Of a DNA stretch of 64,000 bases, positions 49,774-61,850 are shown in pieces. The DNA lies in the NCBI GenBank assembly GCA_020746105.1, contig CM036618.1:47150514-47214513 (forward strand). The letters are read 5' to 3'. Positions within the stretch are counted from its first letter, which is position 1. Every line of letters begins with the position of its first letter. The position numbers and the translations under genes were made by a program. Source of the DNA: Trogon surrucura. Its lineage: Eukaryota; Chordata; Aves; Trogoniformes; Trogonidae. Under the pieces are notes generated by a model. The model did not search any database. It had not been told where the DNA came from and saw only the letters and a list, made by a program, of their open reading frames with translations.

Positions 49774-50757
49774 GATCCTGCTGGCCAGCAGAAAGTCACT
49801 GGGTGAAAAACAAAAGGAAAAGAACACTAATAAATGGATGAAACATGTGAATATGTTTTACTAACTACTTTCATTTCTATAAATAGGACATGTGGGTAAT
49901 AAATGTTTATTTCCCATGCCCCATGCCTGAAGTGCCATTTGTGAAGGACCAGCCCAGAGTTGGCAGTGATTCCAGATACGTTGTTTTCATGTCAGCAAGT
50001 CCATTTTGGGGATTGAAATGACCTTCCCAGATGGGGGAGCATGTGGTACTTCCCAAACCTGCCGTCAAAAGGATTCTGAATGCAAATATGAAATTCAAAG
50101 AATGGGTAAGCGTTGCTTTGGACAGTAAAATAAGCAGACTAGCCAAATGAAACAGTCCTTGTGCTCAGAAATATTGAAGCCTTTGCAGGGAAGCTGCTAC
50201 TAAAATTAATAACCTGCTAATTGTTAACATGTGCTGTGACACCACTGCTACCTACTGTTAAAAGTGTGACAAAAACATGGTATCTTAAGATGTATGGGCT
50301 GTTATTTCATCCTTTTGTATCTTGAACTACGCACCAGAAGTATCAGAGCATTGTATCTAAAAAAAAAATGGAACAGAAATATTGAGAAATAAATATTTTT
50401 TATAGAGAAATGTATAACAGCATTGGTGGAGAAGTCTCATATATGTAAATAGGAAGCCGAATGGGACACATTATCACCATACAATGTTAATATTAATTAG
50501 CTTAAATAGTTTTAGCCAGGCATTTAGACAAAACTCACGACCCTATGGACTATTTGTTGGGTGGGAAAAAAATGAGTCAGCAGTGCCTCAGATGTCATCC
50601 TGTTTGCTTGCAAAGGAACCCAGTCTCATTTACTTCAAGACAACAAGAATTGAGCAGCAGAAGACAGTTTCCGTATTTGCAGTTGTGGTTTCCTTACAAG
50701 CCAGCACTCAGTGCCACACGGGTTGTGCTTGTAGCTTCGAGGAGAAAATGACAGGCG
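49774..50757. other. Non-coding stretch up to the GGGAA array
   Basis: AT-rich, apparently single-copy. The plus-strand frame that starts at 50484 is only long because it runs into the pentamer array. The part before the array has no domain pattern. Confidence 0.45.
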
Positions 50758-50903
50758 GGAAAGGAAGGGAAGGGAAGGGAAGGGAAGGGAAGGGAAGGGA
50801 AGGGAAGGGAAGGGAAGGGAAGGGAAGGGAAGGGAAGGGAAGGGAAGGGAAGGGAAGGGAAGGGAAGGGAAGGGAAGGGAAGGGAAGGGAAGGGAAGGGA
50901 AGG
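50758..50903 (+). repeat. (GGGAA)n pentanucleotide array, about 28 copies
   Basis: After a one-base irregularity at the left edge, the pentamer gggaa repeats without visible interruption for about 140 bases, then grades into purine-rich sequence to about 50940. The array is purine-only on the plus strand, with mirror symmetry and a G-run every five bases, so triplex and quadruplex structures are plausible. Long frames on all readings (glycine-lysine-arginine-glutamate on plus; proline-phenylalanine-serine-leucine on minus) are artefacts. Because the array is so pure, the length is probably polymorphic and the assembled copy number may not be exact. Confidence 0.98.
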
Positions 50904-50940
50904 TAGAAAGGACACAAGGAGAAAGGGAGGGAATGAAGAA

Positions 50941-53900
50941 CACATTCAGTCTTTCACTGAACGCATACAAATGATAGATGTCAGAATATATGCTTTTATC
51001 ATTTTCTTGGTAATCCTCATCTCTACCACCTTTCCATTTAACAGTAAGATGCCACAAAACAGTTAGCAGCACTTCAGCCAAATCCTCAAAATTCAGGCGC
51101 CTAACTGCTTTGGAAATATATTATTTAAAATGATTAAAGACTTTTACGGTGTCTTTTCAACTTCACATGTGGTTAGTTCATGTCAGTGACATGCAATTCA
51201 AGACAAAAGTGTGCATCCTCTGAATTTTCTGGGGCTATATCCTTAAAATGATTTCCTTGAATAAAATCTTCACACCTGTAATAGAGTGTGTGCACGTGAG
51301 TGTGCATCTCTGTTTTATTTCTTTTCTGATACTCTTGGCATAAAGAGTCAAGGGAGCTTGTGTAAATACAGTCCTACTCACAATAGTGGCTCAAGAACAA
51401 ACATTGCCCTACAGTCTTCTGGCTGGAGCACTAGCTTTGACTTTAATTACTATAGCAACAAGAGTCTACCTATTCAGAAAATAGCTGCCAGTGCCTTGAC
51501 AAAGAGACTGAAAATCTTTTGAACAAATAAAAGATATAAATAACAGTTTTTAGTAAGTGATAGCAGCCTTCCTAAGAGACTGCTACAGGTGGCTGAAAAT
51601 TTCAGTCAAACTTCTTTTTAAGGGCAAATAGATTTTGATTGTGTTGTGGGTTTTTTTGGTTGTTTGGTTTTTTTTTTAAATGCATGTTCTTTCTGGAGAA
51701 GAAAAGGTATGTTTTCACAAAAGTCTTCAGCTTCTTATAAGAGTTCACCATTGGGTACCAAATGCCTCTCTCCTCTTTTGCAGACAGGATTCTCCATTCT
51801 GAATTCACCACGGCAGGTAGTTTTAGAACATATGTGGCAACTCATGGATTTCATATTATGTGATGGTCAGTAAGCTGATATAGGATAACAAACCTGTGCA
51901 AGACAGCTGCTGTGCAATTTCTGTGGAATTCTTCAATGTTTCTGAATCCAAATGTGCATTTTTCAAGATTAAAGGACTATAACAAACATGTTCAAATATG
52001 GGACAAAAGAAGTCTCCTTTTGATGTTATACTAAAAATCTAAATTTCTTCTGGGAAGTGCTGGACAAGAGGGAATACACCATTCTCTGTTGACTTATACT
52101 GATTTCCATTTTTATATGTCCACTTTGAAGGTTAATTGCCACTATTTAACCATTGCTTTCAAAGCTTTGGAGAAAATTTCATATTTCATCACCTCCTAAA
52201 GAAGCTGAGATGTGATAAATGCACCAAAATTCAATTTAAATCTGAACTCCTAATAAATAAGCCTTTTGTAGTTGTAACTAAAGCTAAAGTTGCGTTTGTT
52301 TAACTTCTATTACCAGAAGAGTTGGTAGGATCCCTACCAGTGGTGGTAAAAGAAGACCAACTTTCTCCCCTTCACTGTCCATTCCCAACTTTGGACTGTC
52401 ATTTCCTAACTCATCTGTTCCTTTGTAACTGTCCCAGAGGGCGTGCAGAAAAAGGGTTGACAAGCAGGTCCGTCAGCATAGTTGGTGGCAAGCTGCAACA
52501 CAGACATGGAAGCAAGCAGCCAGAGCAGGGAGATGTCACACTTTCAGATACTTTTGCTGCCAAGGTGGTGTGAAACTACACCCTAATATGTGAATCTCCT
52601 CAGCCTTGACCTGAATCTCCATTTTGCAGAGAAGACTGGCTGGTAGGTATTACCTGCAACAAGACCTTTCTGAAAGAGCCATGCTTTCAGTTTGCTATTT
52701 AAAAGGGATAATCTAATTAAGATGTTTGAAGTACTCTGCCCTTTCTTTGGAAATTTCCATGATAATTCTCTTATTATCCCCATATATTTTCTGCACTCTT
52801 TAGACCTAAGTAGGGGCAGAAGGTGTGGGTCAAAGCAGGGCTGAGACCTGAGGTCTCAGTGACCTGTTGAAGAGATGTTTCAGAACTCTTTCCCGTACAC
52901 CTGTGCTTACACACAAGTGAGGTCTTCAAGGACACTGTGAAACCCAGTTTAGCCACATCCGTATTTTGCATTGTCAACAAGCTTAAAGCTTCAAGACAAA
53001 ATGAGGCAGTGAAGACATATATAGGGTATGGGAAAAATGCTTTATTTATTATTAGTGAATTGAACACTTGCCACTCAGTGATTTTCTGTAATGTTGAAGA
53101 TGAAGTTACAGCATAATGCTTCATCGGCAGTCACATGAGGCTAGGTTTTAACTAGCCTTCATTTTAACAAAATCAAGAACTCAAGGCACAGTCATCTGAT
53201 CTAAAGTCTTTGACGAAGCTAAGAATGATACCTATAAGTCCTGAAACACACAGACTTCCAGATGCTACAGACGTCCAAAATCAATCCCTCCCTAAACTGT
53301 TCAAAGTATTTTGTGACAATACAGACATTTGTAAAATGAACAGAGCAGAAAAAAAGTCCCTCAGAAGAGCCCTAAAGTTTTCGTTCCGTGCATACATTGC
53401 CCTTCTGCCTATATCTTAAAGTAGCCAGGGGCCACTGATACTTTTGTACTTTGCTACTGGAGGCGCATACACACCAGGAAATTCAAAACATATGGGAGGA
53501 AAGTGCTTTTTTTTATTCTTTGGTCAGTTCCCTTTTTAGAGATGTGTCTAGCATGAATTTTATTACCCTTGTATCTCTCATTTTTATTACGCTTAGGAAC
53601 AGTTGGGCCACAGAGCAAAAGAATGGCTCTCTGATGTGATTTTCCATCACTTCCTTGCTGTCCTTTGTTCATATAACATTCTTTTGCTATGACAGTGCTC
53701 TGCGTCTCTATCATTTCCACACTCCAGATTGCACATCTCCACACCACTCCTTTTCTAATTCCCATAATAAAACATTGGCCTTAGATGAATGTTATGTTGG
53801 AGTTCTTATCGCTTATTAACACTATAGGCAATCACTCATTTCTACCTTTACAGGATTTGAACATAAGTCTTCATTTGATTAGGAAATCAAATGAGAAATG

Positions 53901-56900
53901 TTAAAAAGGGCAGCGTGGTTACCAAAAAATAATTAATTAATACACAGAATACATACATAGAGATAACAAGAAAAATGTCCAGTGTGCAGTGCTATCTTCA
54001 ACATCGAACTTCTCTTCAGAGAATAACATTCAGTATTTATGTACACTGAATACCCAATAGCTTTTCTCTGTCTCTGTCTGCCTTCTTTACCCCACTGCAC
54101 TGGGGCCACCTCACTACTGTATCCAGCTTGAATGGACAATGTGTAATAACTTTTGACAGTCTTTGACACATTTAGAACTTTATTCTATCCTTCCTTACAA
54201 AAGAAAAACAGCCAAAATTTTTCTTGCATCTACCAGAATAAGGAGCAAGCCATCCTAGAACTGACTGTCACACTTGAATCCAGCTGGAAGGAGATTTACA
54301 GATTGATACTCTATGGGTATTCTTTTCCATTTACTCCCTTCTTGGTCAGAAAAATGCTGCTAAAATTGAGTCTTCTGGGTTTAGGGCTTTTCCCTACTGA
54401 AGAGTGGGAAAGGAACCTTCAAAAGGAATTCAGCCTTTCTAAGATCTGTCCTGGTTGGTCTTCTTTGGTGCCCATATAACAGACCCCTAATCAGGCAAAT
54501 GTCCAGAAAGACATGAAGTGAAGCTGGTTTCCAGCTTTGGAAGAGTCCAAAAGAGGAAACTGAAGATGCTATTATTAATCATTTCCCTTCTGGCTACTGT
54601 CACAATTTTTGTGAAATTATTTTTTTGTGGGGACTCTCAAAATTCTAGGTGCCATGTAAGGACTTTTTTGATTAAATGCCTATACAGCTCCTAGTTTTCA
54701 GTACTTGGTTCAAAATACAAAAAATACTTTATATTTTGGACTTATTACTGACCAGTACCAGATTAGGTATCTGGCCCTTAGGGAACGTACATCATGTGGG
54801 TACTTGAAATACGCTGATGTATGTGTAAATATCTTTTTTTATCAGTTCACCTTGTGTGACATACATTTTCAGTGCCATAAAAGGCACTTCAGCTTGATAT
54901 CTAAATAAATGGATTAGAAGAAAGGACAGGAATGTCTGCAGAGGAACATAACAATTGTTGGAGCTTTACCTCTTCCACTAAGTATATTTCAAGGACAGAT
55001 CTGTGAAGGAATTTCACATCTCCTTTTCTTTGTTCAGGTGCCAGTGATAGACATGAGTAAGTTACCCATCATATATTGTGCAAAAATATTTTCAAATATA
55101 TATATGCCTACTCTGGTAGATTCTTAAGAGTTTTTTGAAAATTCTTAGAAAGCCTACATCTAACAGGAGAATTGATAAAATGTATCAATTGAATGTAGTT
55201 GACTGTCAAGTATGTTCTGTAAGACAGCTACCACTGTTTGTGGCAAAACCTTTCTCCATTGCCTTGCATAAATTGTGAAGTTTACTAATTAACAGAACAT
55301 TTTGATTTTTTCATTAGTTTCTCATGTCCCAGACGTGGATCCACTAGGAATAGCTAGGAGATCATGAAGACCTCCAGATAGCCTTCTCATACAGCACTAT
55401 AGCCATACATTACCATATCTTTCTCTATATCCATACCAGTACACCGTGCTGTGAAATGCCTGGGAAGCCATGTGCCCTTGGTTGAATTCCAGGTTCTGGT
55501 GTAATTTCTCCAAACATCCATTTATAACAAACAAGACTCTTAATAAAATTAAACAAAACAGATACCAAGGCATATTGACAATAAAAATAAACATCCTTGT
55601 ACATAAAATAAACCGTATTGTTGGAATACTTTTTTGGGCGCTTGAAAACATATTTAGAATTACTCTGTTGATTTCACCTATATTTGTTATATTCCAGCGG
55701 ACGAACACCAAAAGTTATCCGTATTCAGTGCAAATGCATGCTTACCTAGGAATCTAGAAATATAACTGAACTAGTTCACATGAGGAAACTTAAATTCGAG
55801 CCGAGCCGTATAGGTCAATCCTTTTCTGTTTTAAAATGAAAGCTTAAAATCTATAGAATGCAACATGGTCACTAGAGAAATGCAAGCACATGGTCCCTGT
55901 GGTACCAATTGAATACAAACCCTGAAGAAAATAAATAGATCTTTATGACAGCAGTGAAATTCAACAAGTCATCACTACTCTAAAAGAGCTTTATTTTTCT
56001 TTATGAAAAATATACATTGGATAACAGTGAAAAATATGTCAGTAACTATATTTTGATAGCAAGGGTTTATATAGAAATGTAGATTGACTCTTTTATGCTA
56101 AAAAAGCTAAGGAAGAAATACTACTTCTATAAAAAATAGTTCCCAAGCAAATTCTTTGTGGCAACTCTGCGCTGGAGGAACTTTTAAGCAAAGTACTACC
56201 GATCAGGAAAAAATAAATCAAGTGGTGCGTTATATGAACTAATAAACAGTCATCACAATAGCTCACACTCTCTAAAATAACATGAAAGGGTAGCTGAATG
56301 ACAAATCATAAGCTATTTCAGAAATGAGGAACGGATGGTTTTCTGTAATCCTCCTAACTTTCTAATGCACTGAAAGGCTGAAGAATATAGGTCTTTTTGT
56401 GAACTTTAGCTAGCCATTAGTCATTAATAACCAATTTGTCTTGTATCATTTGTGCTTAGTGACAGAAATATATGAATATATATAGTGAGATAAAAAATAA
56501 TCGAAGTACACCTGGTTATTATTTGTAAAGACTTAACTGTAAGTTTTTAATGATTAATTTATCTGGCACCTAATACCTTAATAGATCATGAGAAACATCA
56601 AGGGAGGAATGTGGTACTGCATTTTTAAAGTCTCTTTCGCTCTCGCTGAATGATAATAGGCATGGAAACTATCATTAGTCTTGTTAGATGATGGTTCCTT
56701 TAGGAATCTCTTATGTGTTACCTTTTAGAGGGAAGGTCAGAGAGAAACCCCCTGGGAGTCCCCTTGCAGGATACAGCTAACACAAGCGTAAACTGTATGG
56801 AAATGGCTAAATTATCTTTAGAGAGACCTTGGTCTTTCACATCAATCAGACCTTTCTGAACTAGTAAAACAGATAAAAATCCTGTTTGTAAGGCTGTTAC

Positions 56901-57368
56901 TATCCACATATTTGTCATGACTGTCATAACAAATTTTGAATAAAAAGGTCATTGTCTTACTTTTCTAGTCTGTTGGTAAATGCTAAAGGTAGGTGCAATT
57001 TACTTTAGTAAGAGCTACATGAACTCTTAGTATAAAAATATAACGTTTAAGGTTGGAGTTAAAATCCAGAGAGTCAGGAAACATAAAAGTTAATGCTACA
57101 AGAGCAACCTCAATGTTACCACTGCGCATATCTTGTATATTTTATGGTATAGATTTTACAGCATAATCAATAATCTATTAGGCTTCACATTTAGCAAGGA
57201 AACAGGATTATGAGTGAAGTATTTATAGAATGTGATCAGCAATTGTTGAAAACTTTATGGATTTCATGACTTTTCTTGACTTTGGCTATACAAACTTGAC
57301 ATTCTGTATTTAAATTCACTTCAGTTTTGAAGATTTTTTGGAAGGATAGTCAGTTCCCAGTGTTTCTT
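50941..57368. other. Long non-coding stretch, no recognisable element
   Basis: About 6.4 kb, the longest interval in the window without a nameable repeat. It is AT-rich, with somewhat GC-richer DNA at 52320-52860. The open frames (for example 53454-53765, 54153-54479 and 55397-55757 on both strands) overlap each other and show no family motifs. The absence of young CR1 insertions over this length is mildly notable. Confidence 0.45.
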
Positions 57369-57420
57369 CTTGTCAGCTTTATTGTTTTTTCTTATCAGCT
57401 TTATTGTTCTTTCTTATCAA
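57369..57420 (+). repeat. 22-bp tandem repeat, about 2.4 copies
   Basis: The unit cttgtcagctttattgtttt plus two T (57369-57390) is followed by a copy with two differences (57391-57412) and a partial third copy (cttatcaa). Confidence 0.9.
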
Positions 57421-57486
57421 ATACAATTTTTAACTTCCTGTGCCATTAGAGAAAGAGCAAATGAAAGCGTCACCATGTGTTGACTG

Positions 57487-57590
57487 ATCTAGTTGAGAGG
57501 CATTCCTTGCCCATGGCAGGGGGGCTGGATTAAATGATCGCTAAGGTTCCTTCCAGCCTAGGCCATTCTATGATTCTGTAACTCTATAAT
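57487..57590 (+). mobile_element. CR1 LINE 3' UTR end (short truncated copy)
   Basis: The last 100 bases or so of a CR1: ggcattccttgcccatggca, gggggctggattaaatgatc, ctaaggttccttccagccta, then the tail attctatgattctgtaactc. The 'cccatggcagggg' form pairs it with the copy at 35.2 kb. Confidence 0.92.
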
Positions 57591-59710
57591 GTGCTGTCTT
57601 TGTCCTACTAGAACAGCTTATGTGGGCCAGAACACAAATTAGCAATAGCTCATTTGCGTTTTGTCCACAGTGACTGTTAGGTTGCTTTGATAGAGGAAAT
57701 TTGAATTATAATTTAAAATTTTCAGTGTCACAGAATCTAGGTGAAACTTTGGACAGATTCCACAAAATTATTGGAAATGCAATAGCAGGTCCCATTTTCA
57801 AAGCCATGCACCAGAACTGATACAACAAAGAATACTTTTCCAGTAAAAATTACAGTTTTGGGAAAGAGCAAGTCTTCCCTAAAGACATTCTGATTTTGTC
57901 TTAAACTTTTGTTTTTAATTTCAGTTTTGAATTTCTGCATAACAGTATTTTCAAATGTCGCACATCTTTACACTCAACCTTTGAGATATCACCAGTCTTC
58001 ATAATTTGGGCATCCAGGCATTGCTGCAGAAATAATAATTAATTCCTTTACCAAACACCTTAGGGCCATGCTCAAATGCTATTATGGCACCCAAGGGGAA
58101 CCTAGTCATGTACAATCAAGGTGATGAATAATTTGAGCCAATAAATATTCAGGGTCCCCATTGTCTTCTGGGAAATCATGAGGAATGCTGGACAGGCTAC
58201 ACAATGCTTGTATGAGAAATTCTGCGTACAAGGCATAAAGGGCTACTTTTATAAATTCTTGGCTATTAGCCTATAGCTTTTATAAGAGTAACTTTCCTTT
58301 ACAGAATAAACTAAATTTGGCAAGAAGATATCCTTTCTGAAGTTAATAGTGAACTTATTTTACGGTGTACCCCTGCCTTCTCTTTGTTGACTCCTGCCCT
58401 GTGAATTTATTGAGTACCCTCATATTTACTGGGTATGAATGTTATGATTTTTTCAATGGACTAGCAAGACTGGATCCTGTAAGAGATGCTATAAGCAAGA
58501 TACAAAACCACCGAAGTAAAAAAACAAACATAAGTCGAGCTCAGTGTTATACTAAAATTAACTTACTGATCAATATCTTCTTAACAATTATCTGGGATGG
58601 AAATATATCCAGGTGTGTATATGGAAATGAGGATGATAATCTCTCTTTTCCTAAAATGTCAGTTCCATTCCATAAATCTTACTTCCTCAGGAAATCTTGT
58701 GTGACACATATAACCTCTTCTAATGCAAGTCGACATTTCCCCAAGGAGTATCTCACAGGATTCTGGCTTTAGTGATTTCTGTCCTGTTTGGGCAGCACAA
58801 ATCCCAGCAAACCTTCCCAGTGAAGTCTTTCCAGCGGTTTCCAGGCATGCACTCACAGGATGAATATACACGTGGCCACGTGCTCAAAACACAGTCCTTT
58901 CTGTCTCAGCAGGCAGGTACCAGGAGAAATCCACTTGTCTTTCTCATTTTTGTCCCTCAACCCCAATTTCGCTCCTTCATTTAAGTTTGTCTCTGACCTC
59001 CTCTGTAAGCTAAATGGCCTTCCTTCAAATTAATTTTACCTGAGCTCTTGCTTGACTCTTTCTCATATATTTTTCAATTCCTTGGTGCTTTTTTACAGTC
59101 CTGTGATTTTTTTTTTGAATTGAGAAACTAATTAGTGTGAGTTTCAAATTTTACTTTTTAATTTTGAGATTTTTAGAGAATTTTTAATTTTTTTTGCTTT
59201 GCCTTTGATTAGCAGCTTGCTTCTGTTAAGGCTTCCATCTTCAAGCTGCATGTGAACTGTTAGAAAATTATCATTCATGTATTCTCAGGGTCCTGGCTAT
59301 TGTCTATTTTGCTTGTCAAATGTGAATTTAGCCAGTATCTTCCAATTACAAGGAAAATAAGGCCCCTTTGAATTACGAGCTCATCTTTCGGTCACAAGAG
59401 TGAACTGACATGGGTGATTTCCCAGTACCAAATCTATCTATCCAAGCTCAGTTTATGGCACTGCAGTCAACTCCATTTTTATTCCTTTTTTTTTAGTACT
59501 TTTTTCCCTTTGCTTTGAAAGAATCTATTGTTTCTCTTATACTTCCATGTCTTTTTAGGTATTTGCATGACATGCTGGACATTAACTCTGCTTATAAAGG
59601 ACAGTTCTCCACTTCTAATGAGACTTGCTTCCCCCTTTCCAGTCTTGGTGTGGGAATCATTGTATAATATCAAACAGACTGTTAGGCCAGGGAAGGCTGC
59701 CAATGATGTG
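57591..59710. other. Non-coding stretch, no recognisable feature
   Basis: AT-rich DNA. The 135-codon frame at 58365-58772 lacks any recognisable motif, and a minus-strand frame overlaps its end. Poly-T runs lie near 59108 and 59486. Confidence 0.45.
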
Positions 59711-59913
59711 GAAAAGTAGAAAAAAAAGAGAAAAGGAAGGGGAAAAAAAAACAGGAAAAAAAGGAACACGGAAAAAGACAGAAAAAAAAAAAGAGGAAAA
59801 AAGGGAAAAAAAGGGAAAAGGAAGAGAAAGGAGAAAGGGCAGAGAGGAAGAGGAAAGAGAAGGAAAAAGGAAGGGAAAAGGAAGGGAAAAAAGACGGGAA
59901 AAAAGGAAAAAAA
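59711..59913 (+). repeat. Purine (A/G) tract of about 200 bases
   Basis: An almost uninterrupted run of A and G on the plus strand, with only a handful of pyrimidines, built from irregular gggaaaa, ggaagg and gaaaaaa units. Lysine/arginine-rich and phenylalanine/leucine/serine-rich frames over it on the two strands are artefacts. It could form triplex DNA. Unlike the GGGAA array it has no fixed period, which suggests an older, decayed microsatellite. Confidence 0.95.
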
Positions 59914-61819
59914 ACCCAAAATAATTTGCAATTAAGATCCTGAAAAGTTTTCACTTAATAGGACTCAAATACAAAAATCCTCACTTCCTTGTAACTCTTC
60001 TTACTAGTCAGTGAACTCACAGAAAAATATTTCTCCATGTCTTTCACTTCAGCTTAAGAGAACATGAACCTGAGCTCCAAATAAGATCTCAGACAGTAAT
60101 AAGGTATCCTTGACCTGGAGTATTGAGAGTATATCATCTCCCAAATTCAGCTTCTTTTTCAGGGACAACAATAGAAAGTATCATTTATTTGCTGAACTCC
60201 AGGATCAGTGTCCAAGGGTCCAAGACCAAGAATATCTGAAAATTATTAAATAAGGTATACTAATATTTCTTAATGTGCGAAGAGTATAACAAATAAAAAT
60301 AACAGCTAAAATAAATATTACTATATGAGTAGAGAGGAATTCTCCCAGTTTTCCTGGTAATGTCCTATCATTGCACAACTGTAGCTGTTTTACTGATAAG
60401 AACAGAGATTTTTTTCTGAATTATCAATTAAAAAATATTTCAAAATGCCATTATCATCTGCTTTGTCAGATTAGAATGGGGTTGTGTCTTAATACAGCAA
60501 AAAAAATACACATTATGGTTTGGTTATGGCAACCTCTACATTTTTTCTACCTTTTTTTTCACTAAGATTTTCTGTTAAAAGTATTCATGTTTTTTCAATA
60601 ACAAAATTCCATACTAAGCAATAGCTTTCTCACCCATCATGTAGAAGGCCAGGTATGTTTTGCTTCCAGATTGTTACACAATTCATTGAATTAGAATTAT
60701 ATCAACATATAACTTCATGTGGAATACTATTAAACAGTCAAATATCCTTCCCCCCATCAAAGCCCAAATTTTAGGAAAGAAAATTACATAGCACAAAAAC
60801 TTTTGCATATTTGCAAAGAAAACATACAAGCTCTTCTTACTCTGATATTTATAACATCTTTTGTATGTGTTACTATTGTTTTCCTAAAGTTATGTTTAAA
60901 TAAATGTCTGAAATGCAACCAGAATCTGCAATTTAGCTTCAAGTAAATCAGAATACTCAGTGTAAAGATTTAAGGTGCAGCTGCTTCTGCCATTCATTTG
61001 GGTAATCACTGTACATAAATTTATACACCATGAAAACCTTTATTCATGTTCATATGGTGTGAAAATTGAAAGAAAAACTCTAAATTAATTACCTTTTTAA
61101 ACAAAGCAATTTAGATTTATCACATGCAGCAAGGGAATTTGTTCACATATCATAAAGCTTCTGTAAAACACGGAAATGAAATATGAGTTAGAAAAAAGGG
61201 TTTATGCTCTGTAGAGACTTCAAGATGTGAAAAGCAAATTAACTGCCCCTGACTTCAATCAAAATGCTCTTATGAGTTTGGGTAAAGCCTACCTGCAGCA
61301 GCAGCCTGGTGCCCTGCAGAGGCTCCAGAGGAACGCGGAGTGGCACAAGCCTTTGTCTAGAACCACCTGACACAATTTCCATCCCCAGCAGCAACTTTCA
61401 GAATACGGACTTCAGCTGCCAAGGTAACATATTATTATTTTTCCTTCACATCTTACTAATAAATGTCAGTCTAGAGCCATTATATAGCAATATGTGTTGC
61501 TGAATACAACAAAGAGGACTTACTCTCTTCTGCTAGGGAGTCTCATTTTCTTATGTGAGAAATAAGTTGGTGGGTATGTAGAAAAGCATTGCTGCTTTGA
61601 TTTCTGTGAATTCTTCCATTATTTCTCATTATGATCCTCAAGTTCCTCACTGCATATGCTTGAATGTATCCCAGTACAGCACCAGTTATTTATTCAGGTA
61701 GTATTTGCCAGCAGGCATCCACCTTTAATTTACACTCAGAAAAAGAAAACATAGACTGACGAAATAATTTGCAGCCTGAGATTGGTCTCCATGAAAAGAA
61801 AATATGCTCAATGTATCTT
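59914..61819. other. Non-coding stretch, AT-rich
   Basis: No nameable repeat. A locally GC-richer bit at 61295-61420 ends in a splice-donor-like tgccaag then gtaaca. An acceptor-like ccccag lies near 61387, but the open segment between them is too short to support an exon. Confidence 0.4.
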
Positions 61820-61850
61820 GCCATAAGAAAACTAGGCCATAAGAAAACAG
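61820..61850 (+). repeat. 16-bp tandem duplication
   Basis: The phrase gccataagaaaact occurs twice with a 16-base period, nearly perfect. Confidence 0.85.

Noticed and set aside
50484-50906. 140-codon open frame rich in GKGRE repeats, and proline/serine-rich frames on the opposite strand (50635-51081)
   Set aside because: Both exist only because the GGGAA pentamer array contains no stop in any frame. The non-repeat parts show no protein pattern.
59479-59954. Long phenylalanine/leucine/serine- and lysine/arginine-rich frames
   Set aside because: They are translations of the purine tract on its two strands. Low-complexity DNA gives long frames by chance.
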